Shown in pieces: positions 1-9,655 of a DNA stretch of 64,000 nt. The position numbers and the translations under genes are program-made. The stretch spans positions 5,903,209 to 5,967,208 of the forward strand of contig CM034100.1 in NCBI GenBank assembly GCA_019914945.1, read 5' to 3'. The notes under the pieces are model-generated. The model saw only the letters and a list, made by a program, of their open reading frames with translations. It had not been told where the DNA came from and did no database searches. Source of the stretch: Typha latifolia (taxonomy: Eukaryota > Streptophyta > Magnoliopsida > Poales > Typhaceae). How positions within the stretch are numbered: the stretch's first letter is position 1; each line of letters starts with the position of its first letter.

Positions 1-119
1 GCACTGTAACTACATACTATGTAAGTATAATCTAAATCAAGTCTCTCACAACATAGTATCAAATTAGAACTCCATGAAGAGGTAATAGCTGACATATATT
101 CTTTGCAAATCCATGGCAG

Positions 120-1173
120 ACTACCTCCCTAGGAGACAAGCACGACGAGATCGACTTCGAGTTCCTAGGGAACGAAACTGGACAACCATACACTATTCAC
201 ACAAATGTCTTCGCCAATGGTGTAGGAGATAAAGAGCAGCAGTTCAAACCTTGGTTTGACCCAACTTCTGATTTCCACAATTACACCATCTTTTGGAACC
301 CTTCTGCGATAGTGTAAGTTCTTAATCTTGTTTGATTGAACAATCTTATTGTTGTTCAGTTAGGTCTAAACCATCTTCTATCTATGCAACAAGCCTCACT
401 ACAATTATCTGTTCTAAATTTGTGCTCTAAATTTAGGTAGACCTGAACAATTTTCCATCATTTAGCTGAATCAATTAGGATTAGAGAAAATCTATGTATA
501 AATGGAACTCCTAATTGTTGTCGATCAAACTTCAGTGATTTGATTTCGTAGGAAAACAGACGTCTTTTTAGATAGGTTACCATGCCTAAAACATTATTAC
601 ACACATTAATTATTGTATTTAGCATCTTACGATGACTGCTAAGTTTCAAAGATGGTCTTTTAAGCAAATAACTAGGCCTAATCAACTAAGTAAAGTTCCA
701 CACTATACCATGCTTTGCTTTGTTATAAGAAACTACATTTCAGAACAATGCTCATTTCTACTTCTTGCAGGTGGTTTGTTGACCAAGTCCCTATCAGAGT
801 ATTCAGAAACTATGAGAGCATTGGCATTCCATTCCCTACCGTGCAACCCATGAAGGCCTACTCCAGCATATGGAATGCTGATGAATGGGCAACTCAGAAA
901 GGGAGAGTGAAGACTGACTGGACTCAGGCGCCGTTCATCGCCCGGTACCGCAATATCCAGCTAAATATCTGTGACTGCTACAACCAAGGCGATATCAACC
1001 AATGCAGCTCATCTCAAAACTGGTATGCTGCACCGGAGTACAGCAAGCTGAGTGATGCGCAGCTTGGGCAAATGCAGTGGGTCAGGAGCAACTACATAAT
1101 CTATGATTACTGCACCGACTACGAGAGATTTAATGGTCAAATGGCACCTGAGTGTTCTCAGCCACAGTATTGA
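120..1173 (+). CDS. XTH: Xyloglucan endotransglucosylase/hydrolase, 3' part (5' exons outside window)
   Basis: Cell-wall enzyme of family GH16 that cuts and religates xyloglucan chains in the apoplast. Two exons are visible: 120-313 (ends in GT at 314) and 771-1173 (follows a CAG acceptor), joined in frame as ...PSAIV-WFVDQVP...; the stop is TGA at 1171-1173. The first exon carries the catalytic signature [11 protein letters not shown] (nucleophile and acid/base Glu both present), directly followed by the N-glycosylation sequon NET typical of this family. The second has the RYRNIQLN stretch and a Cys-rich C-terminal XET domain (CDC...C...YC...C). The signal peptide and first part of the jelly-roll are missing because the gene starts left of position 1; bases 1-119 look like intron. 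No frameshift or stop is seen, so the visible part looks functional. The left edge of the first exon (120) is inferred from an AG at 118-119. Confidence 0.9.
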
Positions 1174-2101
1174 TGAAAAGGCACAACAGTTTGTGTGATA
1201 CTCTTCAAAGAGACATAAATAAGCCTGCATGGCTTGAAAAGTGTTGTTCATTCCTTACCTGGTGTTTCAAGGAGTTTTACTTCTTTTTGTTCTACAATTT
1301 TTTAGGATTGTCAATTTTTACCTTCAAGTATATCCATTTTATTGCTTCTGAAAAGAGATTGTACTAAGTTTGAGGTTTACTTTGTACCTATATGTACTTA
1401 TGACATGAAACAAATACTACAAACCATATTCACAGAAATTATATAATGCTTGGGCTTCACTTTGTGTCAATATGTACTCACTGCATGATAAAAATTCTAT
1501 AAACAAAGGATAATTAAATAAAAGCACTTATATCAGGAGTCTGTAGTAATAAATTGACAGTTAAGCTATGTCACCTTGAATCAATGTCTTGTAAAATGCT
1601 ATCTTCCAATACATATCAAGCTGAAGAACATGGATGGCTGAATGACAATTAAAGAAGCAATGACTATCCATTAGTTACAATTAATAGTCAAGTAATTCTC
1701 ACATGTCACTAGTGAAACAAGCCAACAAATATCATAAAACACATATATATCAAGAAAAGAGCAAGTTTTTACATTCTCCAACTCATAACCTAGTTTTACC
1801 ATCCTATCTTCACCAAAACTTATCTCTGATAGGTAAAAGCTACAAAGTATCCTCAGTTCTAATTAGAACTTCATTGATCAACTATTTGAAATGTACAAAG
1901 CTACAAAATTGAATAGGCATGGCAAGATTTGCCTGGAGCATGAGGATTCCCTACCTCCAGTAAAACCATACTAAGTTCACTGTGACATATCATGCCTTAT
2001 TGCCATCTATCGATAATTAAATAAAAAATATTTATGCTTTATGATTGTCTTCCACACTGGAAAGTAGTTTTTATGGTAGGAAGTAGTTAGGCATCCATCG
2101 C
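1174..2101. other. XTH 3' UTR and AT-rich intergenic DNA
   Basis: No gene, recognisable repeat or element was seen here. The first 200-300 bases are presumably the XTH 3' UTR. Short open frames present here show no family resemblance. Confidence 0.5.
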
Positions 2102-2292
2102 TTAGAATATTAAGCTAGCCTATTTAACTAGTCAATTAGATTAATTGGCTAGTGTAGAATTCAAGAATAATGCTTTGGTTTTGAGGTGACTCTTTGTATT
2201 TTCTATGTCTTTAAATTATAGTAACCTTTTAAATTCTCTAGATGATGGAAATCAAAAAGTCATTTATAATAACTAAGAATCATAAAGTAGTT
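2102..2292 (+). repeat. Truncated 5' LTR of the Copia element
   Basis: About 190 bp that align almost base for base with the first part of the 3' LTR at 5057 (same TTAGAATATTAAGCTA start, same TTAATTGGCTAGTGTAGAATTC core). The similarity stops at about 2292, where the inverted internal segment begins. The remaining roughly 100 bp of LTR and the primer binding site are gone. Confidence 0.85.
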
Positions 2293-2295
2293 TTT

Positions 2296-2835
2296 CGACC
2301 AAAGAGTCATATATAATTCCACTAGAGCTTTTCGACCAAGGCTTTGAATTTTTTAAACTTGTTCAATACATCTCTCTTTTCTTTAATAAAATAAATCCAT
2401 GCATTTCTGCTATAATCATCAATTAAGGTAAAGAAATAACGATTACCTCCAATGGATGTTGTGTGCATAGGGCCACATAGATCATATGAACAAGCTCAAG
2501 AGGTTGGATGCTCTCCAAGCTTTTCCACTTGAAAAAGAGTCCCGGTGATGCTTTCCAAGTGCACACTCTTTACATACTTAATCATGTTGATGAATATTTA
2601 CCATGCCCCATACCATATATTTTTTACACATGTGAGAAAGAGAGCTAAAACTCAAATGACCATACCGGAGATGCCAAAGCCATGACTCGTCCTTTATAAT
2701 GGTGTTGAAGCACAGAAGAACTTCACTTTGTATTTTCAAGGGAAATATTTTTTATGGTGTCATCTTCACTTTGACTATAAGAATATTGTTCTTGTTCTTG
2801 CTTTCGCATATATCTTCCTTGAAGAGAACATCATG
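2296..2835 (-). pseudogene. Inverted Copia pre-integrase and integrase core segment
   Basis: Read on the minus strand this stretch encodes, in order, a GAG-pre-integrase region (WLWHLRYGHLSF, then CKECALGKHH) and an integrase core (DLCGPMHTTSIGGNRYF, then LIDDYSRNAWIYF). Both belong to the same Copia element whose integrase continues on the plus strand from about 2838. The order is collinear with one ancestral pol if this piece is flipped, so it is best explained by an inversion inside the element. Confidence 0.85.
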
Positions 2836-2837
2836 AC

Positions 2838-5043
2838 CCTTGAAAAAAAGTTGTCATATCTTAAAAATTTTACGTTCTGACTAAGAAAGGTGAATATAAT
2901 TCATAAGATTTAATCTCTTTTTCTAAAGAGCATGGCATAAAACATCAAATTACTACTCTCTTACACCATAATAAAATAGGATGGCGAAAAGGGAGAACTG
3001 GACTATTATGGAGCTTGCTAGAAGCATGTTAAAGGTAAAAGGGTTGCCTAATACATTCTGGGCCGAAGCCGTTGCATGTGCAGTCTATCTCTTGAATCGT
3101 ACAACTTTCAAAAATGTGCATAACATGATGCCTCAAAAAGCTTGGAGTGGACACAAGTCTTGTGTTGCTCACTTAAGGGTTTTTGGAAACATTGCCTATG
3201 TGCATGTGCTCGATAAAAAAAGGAAGAAATTGGATGATAAATCTGAAAAATGTATTCTTATAGGCTATAGTGAAATGTCCAAAACCTATAAATTCTTCAA
3301 TCCCCTTACCAAGAATGTTATTGTAAGTATAGATGTAAAATTTAATGAAGGAAAATCTTAGGGGAGGGATGGGAAAGAGAAAATAAAATATTCTATTATT
3401 GCAGGTGAAGAAGAAAGTCAATGTGGTGATCTTGGAGAAGAAGAAAGGACTCTGCCTACTTCCCCGTCTTCTTCTTCCACGTCATCTTCAACGTCTTCAT
3501 CATCAGAGTCTCTACCAAGGAAGAAAAGGAGCATTAGAGAGATCTATGAATGTACAAGAGAAGTATCATATGAATATATGAGCAATTTTGCACTATTTAT
3601 TGATGCAGATCCTATAAGGCTTCAGACCAATAAAAATGGAGGCATGCTATGGATCAAGAAACTAATTCAATCACAAAAAATGATATTTAGGATTTTGTAG
3701 ATCTTCTTACTGGGCACAAACTAATAGGTGTTAAATAGATCTACAAGACCAAGTTAAATGAAAAAGGTGAAGTTGAAAAGCACAAAACCTGATTGGTAAC
3801 GAAAGGCTACAATCAAAAGTATGATGTTGACTACGACGAAGTTTTTGCCCCTATTATTCGGCTTGAGACTATTCGTACGGTTTTGGCTTTGGCGGCTCAA
3901 AATAGATGGAAGATACATCAAATGGATGTCAAATCAGTATTCCTGAATGGTGTTCTTGAAGATGAGGTCTATATTGATCAACATCTAGGCTATGTGAAGA
4001 AAGGTGAAGAGCATAAAGTATGCAAGTTGAAAAAAGTCTTGTATAGCTTAAAGCAAGCACCAAGGGCATGATATAGTCGCATAGATGGATATTTCTTGAA
4101 AAATGGATTCAAGAGGTGTCCACTTGAGTATATTCTTTACATCAAAGAAGCTTTCAAGAGAAGCATGATGCATGAATTTGCGATGACAGACATATAATTT
4201 CTACATTTCTTTCTTGGCATTGAAGTTAAATAAAGTAGAGGCAAAATTTTCATTTCACAAAAGAAGTATTCAAAGGATCTCTTGAAGAGATTCCGAATGG
4301 AAGGTGCTTCACCTATAAGCACATCTATAGAGGTTGGCTTGAAATTAAGCAAGCAAGATGATAAATTTATAGATGCTACTCTTTATAGAAGTCTTGCTGG
4401 TAGTCTCATGTACTTAACAGGTATAAGACCAAATATTTTGTACTCTATTAGTCTTTTGAACATATTCATGGAAACACCAAAAGGATGTTATTGGAATGTC
4501 GAAAAAAGAATTTTGAAATATATTAGTGGTACCTTGGATGAAGGTATTACTTACAAAAGTACAAACAATTCATGTTTAGTTGGTTATTGTGACAATGATT
4601 AGAGTGGAAGCGCTGACGATAGCAAGAGTACTTTCGGCTATGTTTTCAATGTCGGCTTCGATGCAATCTCATGGTCTTTAAAGAAGAAAGATGTTGTCAC
4701 TCTCTTTACCGCGGAAGCGGAGTATATTGGTTTGTCATTAGCAAGTTGTCAAGCATTATGGCTAAGGTGGATTTTGGAAGAACTCAAGCATCCACAAGGA
4801 AAATGCACAAATTTATTTTGTGATAACAAATCAACAATTATACTCACAAAGAACCCGGTCCTCCATAATAGAAGCAAACATATTCGAGTTACATATCATT
4901 TCATTTAAGATTTGGACAAAGATGGTGAGATCGAGGTCAAGTATTGCAAGACTCAAGATCAATTAGCTTACATATTCATCAAAGCTCTCAATATGGATAC
5001 CTTCACCAAATTGAAGAAGAAACTTGGCGCAGAAATGGTCTAG
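2838..5043 (+). pseudogene. Copia pol remnant: integrase end, reverse transcriptase, RNase H
   Basis: Plus-strand remnants in ancestral order. Integrase C-terminal half is at 2838-3360 (LPNTFWAEAVACAVYLLNR, HLRVFG, then KCILIGYS). Reverse transcriptase is at about 3793-4200 (DYDEVFAPIIRLETIRTVLA, MDVKSVFLNGVLEDEVY, LYSLKQAPRA). The connection/RNase H region is at about 4260-5043 (SLAGSLMYLTGIRPNI, then TAEAEYIGLSLASCQALWLR, and an SKHI motif). Stops at about 4069, 4600 and 4908 and frameshifts interrupt it. Part of the RT containing the catalytic YVDD motif is deleted around 4130. Confidence 0.88.
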
Positions 5044-5056
5044 TTTAAGAGGAGAA

Positions 5057-5357
5057 TGTTAGAATATTAAGCTAACTTATTTGACTAGTCAGTTAGATTA
5101 ATTGGCTAGTGTAGAATTCAAGAATAATGCTTTGGTTTTGAGGTGACTCTTAGTATTTTCTATAACTTTAAATTATAGTAATCTTTTGGATTCTCTAGAT
5201 GATGGAAATCAAATAGTCATATATGATAACTAAGAGTCATAAAGTATATCTAAGAGTTATGTAAACCACTATATACATATGTAGTCTTATCTTGTATAAG
5301 ATAATTAAGTAAAGTAAGAAAGTTTAAAGTTTTTATCTACTTCATTTTGTGTTAACA
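5057..5357 (+). repeat. 3' LTR of the Copia element
   Basis: 301-bp repeat starting TGTTAG and ending AACA, preceded by a polypurine tract. Its first roughly 190 bp match the truncated copy at 2102-2292. The 3' flank (GAACAATC) does not match the 5' flank, so no target duplication is visible. Confidence 0.85.
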
Positions 5358-5444
5358 GAACAATCTTCTTCTCTTGAGTTTTTTTACCACCTTCTCCTAA
5401 CACAACCTTAATGACTTATGATCAACCAAGCTCAATGCACTGCA

Positions 5445-6040
5445 CTAAAGTCGATGTGATGCTAGTAGACTAAGATGCATTATATATGCAACTCAAATGA
5501 CACCTAGGAGTGGCCCAAAATAGAATGAAGCAAACATATGGTCGTAGGCATCAAGAATGTAGCTATGATGTAGAGGATTGAGTGTACATTCGACTGCAAC
5601 CTTATTGACAAACCACCATGCAACCATAACTAACCAAAAGCTAACACACCTCTGTTTTGGTCCATACCAGGTCTTGTAGGGAATTGAACTAGTGGCATAC
5701 CGATTGAACCTACTCAAAGAGTCAAGGATACATCCGGTCTTCCATGTTTCAAGCTTGAGGGCCCTAATTAGGCCGAGTAATGCGGCTATGACAAACTTGC
5801 TGGATTCGTAGCCCAATCAAATTGAACCCAAGCTAGTAGCAATCTTGGCTAAGAGGTGGACTTGCAAAATGATACTTGGGTGATAGAACTTTTAGTGGAG
5901 TGGTTTGGCAAAACTGCATAAGAAGCATCTTGGGAGCTTGAGGCAGATTTCAAAGAATGCTTCCCCAATTTCTCACTTTGAGTATGAAAAACTAAATTAG
6001 GTAAATCACCAAAGTATGGGAAGCTAGCTTTGTAGAGAAA
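5445..6040 (+). pseudogene. Ty3/Gypsy pol C-terminal fragment
   Basis: Plus-strand translation in shifting frames gives the end of a Gypsy polyprotein: AQNRMKQTYGRRHQ, then DVEDWVYIRLQPY, then HLCFGPYQVL, then VAYRLNLLKESRIHPVFHVS, and finally ELLVEWFGKTA...WELEADF. These are the post-integrase linker and chromodomain-like tail found in Gypsy elements. Several stops and frameshifts are present. It has no LTR of its own next to it and abuts the Copia 3' LTR on its left. Confidence 0.82.
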
Positions 6041-6180
6041 CCAGCTTAACAAGGAAATATGGCAACCTAAAATAGTCAGGTATTGTCCGGAGGATCTAAA
6101 GAATTAGAATGAGATAATTTGATACAGGATTCAGTAACACCCCCTTGCAAACTGAGGGGCAGAGAGAGACACAATTTTGA

Positions 6181-6775
6181 TCAAAGATAGATAAATCTAC
6201 TATAATCATCTATAAATAAAATATAATATTTGCATCCACTAAGAGGAAGGACTGGAGAAGTCCACATATTTAAGTGAATTAATTTTAAAGGACAGTAGAC
6301 TTTCTTGTTGAATCTGGAAAAGGGAGTTGATGATGCTTTTCTAACTAACATGAAACACAAACATGATCTAAAACAGAGGTACTTTTGACTGGTAGAGTAA
6401 GAGTAACCAAGACGCTTGTGCCATATTGCTCGTGAAGTGTTAACTCCAAAAAAATGCAGTGAGACACTTAGCTTTATTCTAAGAGTTTTTTTATTGATGA
6501 AGAGAATAGAGTCCACGTTTGTTGTGTCCCCTTAGAAGCACAACCCCCGTCTGTATGTCCTTAATAATATAACCATGATTAGTAAACTCAAACATGACAT
6601 TATTGTCAACACAAAATTTATTTATAGATATCAAATTTGTAGAGACATTTGGACAGTGAGCAACATATTTTAGGATAAAAGTCTTATGTGGTGTTTGTAG
6701 GGATGTGAAACTTATATATGTAACATGTAATAAAGAGGTATTACCTATAACACGATGGATGTGTTACCTTCTAAA
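6181..6775 (-). pseudogene. Antisense Copia fragment: pre-integrase and start of integrase
   Basis: On the minus strand the sequence reads VAHCPNVSTNLISINKF (protease/pre-integrase linker), RGHNKRGLYSLHQ, IWHKRLGYSYST (degenerate GAG-pre-integrase with the W-H-x-R-L-G core) and ELIHLNMWTSPVLPLSG-type integrase followed by YYILFIDDYSRFIYL. It stops at about 6181. Its sequence differs from the gag-bearing Copia element just to its right, so it looks like a separate, truncated family member into or against which that element lies. Confidence 0.8.
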
Positions 6776-6815
6776 GTTTAAAGATGTTCAAGATTTGCAA
6801 GATTTGAGTAACATG

Positions 6816-7115
6816 TAAAAAACCCCTAGACACAAGTATGTATCTAAATACTAGGCAATGATGTCATTCATTCGCTTAAGTAAAAGTCCGAAGAAATATT
6901 AAGAATGAAGGCAGAGATGAACAATAAGATTTTAACGTGGAAAAATGCAAACGGGAAAAAACCATGGATCCAAACTCGGATCAAAACCAATCACGAGAAT
7001 AGTAGCAATTACAAGACTGACTCACAAAACAATCCGTCAATCCAAACGACTTTGTTCCTCTCAGTCTTGCTCGCTACAACTCACGATTCACTACTTCTCG
7101 TGATTGATGTCCAAC
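6816..7115 (-). repeat. Truncated 3' LTR of the gag-only Copia element
   Basis: Aligns with 8623-8867 over its whole length apart from an insertion of roughly 55 bases. Similarity ends abruptly at CCTCAGTTA, where gag coding sequence starts on the other side, so the outer part of this LTR is missing. Confidence 0.8.
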
Positions 7116-7116
7116 C

Positions 7117-8590
7117 TCAGTTACTAGAGTATCCAATATCATACCTGTCTTTTCCAGAAATCTGAGCTTTTAAAATCTCGTCTAGTTTGTTTTTCCCATT
7201 AAGAAATATCACTTCTTTCTGCAATCGCTCTAGCTCAACTTCATCAGTCTTCATCTTATTTTTCACATCGTCAAGTTGTTCAGAAAGGTTTTTGATACGT
7301 TCAAGTTCCAATTTGTACTTCTCAAATTAATTTTTTTTTGATTCAATTACCTTGAGTCATTGAAGTAGTCTAAAATTACTTTTTTTGAGTTTAAACGACT
7401 CCAGATACAAGTCATTATATGCCTTTTATTTTTCAAATTCATCTTTCTCAGCTGGTAACATATCCAGATCATCTGTACTATCAGTATCAACTAAAATGTC
7501 AGTATTAAGAAGAGAGGAGGCAAAAGCTACAAAGTTTTCTTTGTCTTTCTCAGAATCATCATCAGATTCATCTAAGTCATCCCAAGTGACTTTCATAGCT
7601 TTACCCTTCCTTCTAAGACGATTAGGGCATTCTTGTGCAATGTGTCCAAAACTAGAACATTCAAAACATCAAACTTTATTTTCAAAATTCTTATTTTTTT
7701 GTTTGACATTATTGTTGCTTACCACTGTATTCAAACTCATAGTATTCTTCTTTTTCACAAAATCATTGTTTTTCTCAAGTTTTTCAGCATTCAACTTGTT
7801 TGGCTTCCGAAAGAATTTATTAAACTTTTTGACAAACATAGCCAACATCTCAACATCTAAATCACCTTCATCATCAGACTCCTCTATATTTTGTTCAACT
7901 ATGGATAGGGTCATCCCTTTGGACTTCCTCAGTCTCGAAAGGCTAGACTCAAATGTTTCTAGATTTCCTACCAATTGTTCAACTTTCATAGAATCGATGC
8001 CCTTACTTTCCTCAATAGCTGTAACTTTTGTCTAAAACCTTTCTGGAAGAGGACTAACGATTTTACGAACAATTCTATTTTCAGAAATTTTCTCTCATAG
8101 GTCGAAACTTGAGTTGACTATATCACTCAGCTTTGCATAGAACTTATCAAATGTCTCATTCTCCTCTATACATAGAGTTTCAAACTAGTAGTCAACCTCT
8201 GAAGTTTAGAAAGTTTTACAGTCATAGTTTCTTCGTGAGTAGTTTCTAAGATCGTCCAATCTTCTTTTGCTATCTCACAAGTAGAAATTCTTTAAAATTC
8301 TTCTAAGGAAACACAACTAAAAATTATATTTATTGCCTTGCTATTTCATCCAACTTTTTTATAATCTGTCATATCCCATGACTCTATCGGTTTTTCAGCA
8401 AGTTTATCATCCACCATGTACATTGGTGGACTCCAACCGTTCACAACGGCAAACCATACTCACTCGTCTATAGACTTCAAGAAAGCTCTCATTCTAGCTT
8501 TCCAATATCCATAATTTGATCCATCTAGAATAGGAGGTCTAATAGACGAAGGTCCATCTCTATGAAAATTCATGCCTATCTGATCTCTCT
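7117..8590 (-). pseudogene. Copia gag polyprotein with CCHC zinc knuckle
   Basis: Minus strand, broken by stops and frameshifts. From the N-terminus: a MNFHRDGPSSIRPPILDGSN-like start at about 8570, then YGYWKARMRAFLKSID (UBN2/DUF4219-type gag), a KLSDIVNSSFDL stretch, VEQLVGNLETFESSLSRL, then a zinc knuckle CFECSSFGHIAQEC at about 7630-7675 followed by NRLRRKGKAM and an acidic DDLDESDDDSEKDKE run, and a coiled-coil tail (LSEQLDDVKNKMKTDEVELE) ending near 7120. The gag part is longer than anything else left of this element. No pol follows. Confidence 0.82.
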
Positions 8591-8607
8591 CTACGAATGA
8601 GAGAACC

Positions 8608-8620
8608 TGCTTTGATACCA
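8608..8620 (-). other. Primer binding site (initiator Met-tRNA type)
   Basis: On the minus strand TGGTATCAAAGCAGG immediately follows the 5' LTR, close to the canonical TGGTATCAGAGC complementary to the 3' end of initiator tRNA-Met. This fixes the element orientation and the inner LTR border at about 8623. Confidence 0.75.
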
Positions 8621-8622
8621 AT

Positions 8623-9349
8623 TAAAAAAACCTCTAGACACAAGTATGTATCTAAATACTAGGCAATGATATCACTCGTTCGCTTAAGTAAAAGTTCAAA
8701 GAAATATTAAGAATGAAGGCAGAGATGAATGCCAATCACTAGGATAGTAGCAGTTACAAGACTGACTCACAAAATAACCAGTCGATCCAAACGACTTTGT
8801 TCCTCTCAGTCTTGCTCGCTAGAACCCACGATTCACTATTTCTCGTGATTGATGTCCAACCTCAGTTAACCCTTGAGATTGATATTTTATCTAGATAGCC
8901 CTTAAGACAAAAGATTAAGCTTTTAAGAAGAGTAGGACCTAGTTAGTTGAAGAACCGATGTAGCCTCAAGAAGTCTCCTTCAAAATTGCTTCTTCAACTA
9001 CCCTAGAGTTAGGGCATCACAATCCTTATATATAATCTCTAAGATAGAGTCAAATCCAAGTCTTATCCAAACTCACGAAAGTCTAAGAATATCAAACTTC
9101 GTTGGTGCGTTCGAATGCGGCCCGGGTGTGTTCGAACGGCCTGACTTGATCTCAAGTGCGTTCGAATGCGACAGCTTGAACTTTTTAGGTTGCGTTCGAA
9201 CGCGTTTGTGAACGCATCTCTCGGTCTGTGTGAACTCAAGTACCCGTGTTCGAACGCATTTGTGAATGCAGCTCTCGGACTGTGTGAACGCAAGTACCAG
9301 CGTTCGAATGCGTTTGTGAACGCGGTGTGAAGTCAAAAGCTTTTCTCCA
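8623..9349 (-). repeat. 5' LTR of gag-only Copia element, rich in TTCGAA palindromes
   Basis: 727-bp LTR. Its inner 245 bp are duplicated at 6816-7115. Its outer part (9108-9308) contains six copies of TTCGAA in about 200 bp, mostly within CGTTCGAAYG. The right end CTTTTCTCCA resembles CTTTTGCCTCCA, the end of the LTR of the Copia element at 52-60 kb, placing both in one family. Long minus-strand open frames here come from the repeats, not from a gene. Confidence 0.72.
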
Positions 9350-9391
9350 ATAATCTTACAATTCTTCAAACCAAATATTTTCTAGACTTAT

Positions 9392-9655
9392 TTAAAGCTC
9401 ATATACATCTATAAATACACTTAAAATATTTTGTACATAATTGCCATTAATTAGCACCTGTGTCCATATACCACTAGTCATTCTATTGGCGAGCAATAAA
9501 TGCACGTGGAGTAGTATTTTGTGTAGCAAGAGTAGCAAGTTCTTATGGTGGATGTCTTCCTTTAAAATCATAATCAAATCTCTTGTAACAATCTAATGCC
9601 TTGTGATTAAATTTACCACAAATTTGACAAGCACACTTTAACGCCCCTGCCCGTC
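9392..9655 (-). pseudogene. Antisense Copia gag-protease fragment (Retrofit-like)
   Basis: Minus-strand translation gives CQICGKFNHKALDCYKRFDY (CCHC knuckle of the Retrofit/Ale-type Copia lineage), PPQELATLATQNTTPRAFIA-like linker (stop inside), and WYMDTGAN, the protease active-site region. It is cut on both sides and belongs to a different Copia lineage from its left neighbour. Confidence 0.72.

Larger units (their letters stand above)
2102..5357 (+). mobile_element. Degenerate Ty1/Copia LTR retrotransposon with internal inversion
   Basis: A + strand Copia element framed by direct repeats: a truncated 5' LTR (2102-2292) and a complete-looking 3' LTR (5057-5357) starting TGTTAGAATATTAAGC and ending AACA. 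Between them lie an inverted pre-integrase/integrase segment (2296-2835, minus strand), then + strand integrase C-terminal part, reverse transcriptase and RNase H to about 5043. A purine tract (AAGAGGAGAA) precedes the 3' LTR. gag and the primer binding site are missing and the pol frame has several stops and frameshifts, so it is dead. No target-site duplication could be matched. Confidence 0.9.
6816..9349 (-). mobile_element. gag-only Copia-type LTR element, antisense
   Basis: Direct repeats at 6816-7115 and 8623-8867 (both starting TAAAAAACC.CTAGACACAAG) are the LTR ends of one minus-strand element. The 5' LTR spans 8623-9349; a Met-tRNA-like primer binding site lies next to it at 8608-8620; gag runs down to about 7117 and then joins directly to a truncated 3' LTR. 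No protease, integrase or RT lies between the LTRs, so the element is non-autonomous or internally deleted. The left LTR copy has about 55 extra bases near 6925-6985 that the other copy lacks. Confidence 0.78.

Noticed and set aside
5493..5816. 107-codon minus-strand frame
   Set aside because: It is the antisense of a recognisable Gypsy pol tail on the plus strand.
7385..8035. 216-codon plus-strand frame
   Set aside because: It is antisense to a clear Copia gag with a CCHC zinc knuckle on the minus strand; Ser/Phe richness reflects the Asp/Lys/Glu codons of that gag.
9073..9369. Minus-strand open frames of 76-98 codons rich in RTH/TNAF repeats
   Set aside because: They are produced by the repeated CGTTCGAAYG words of the LTR, not by a protein-coding gene.
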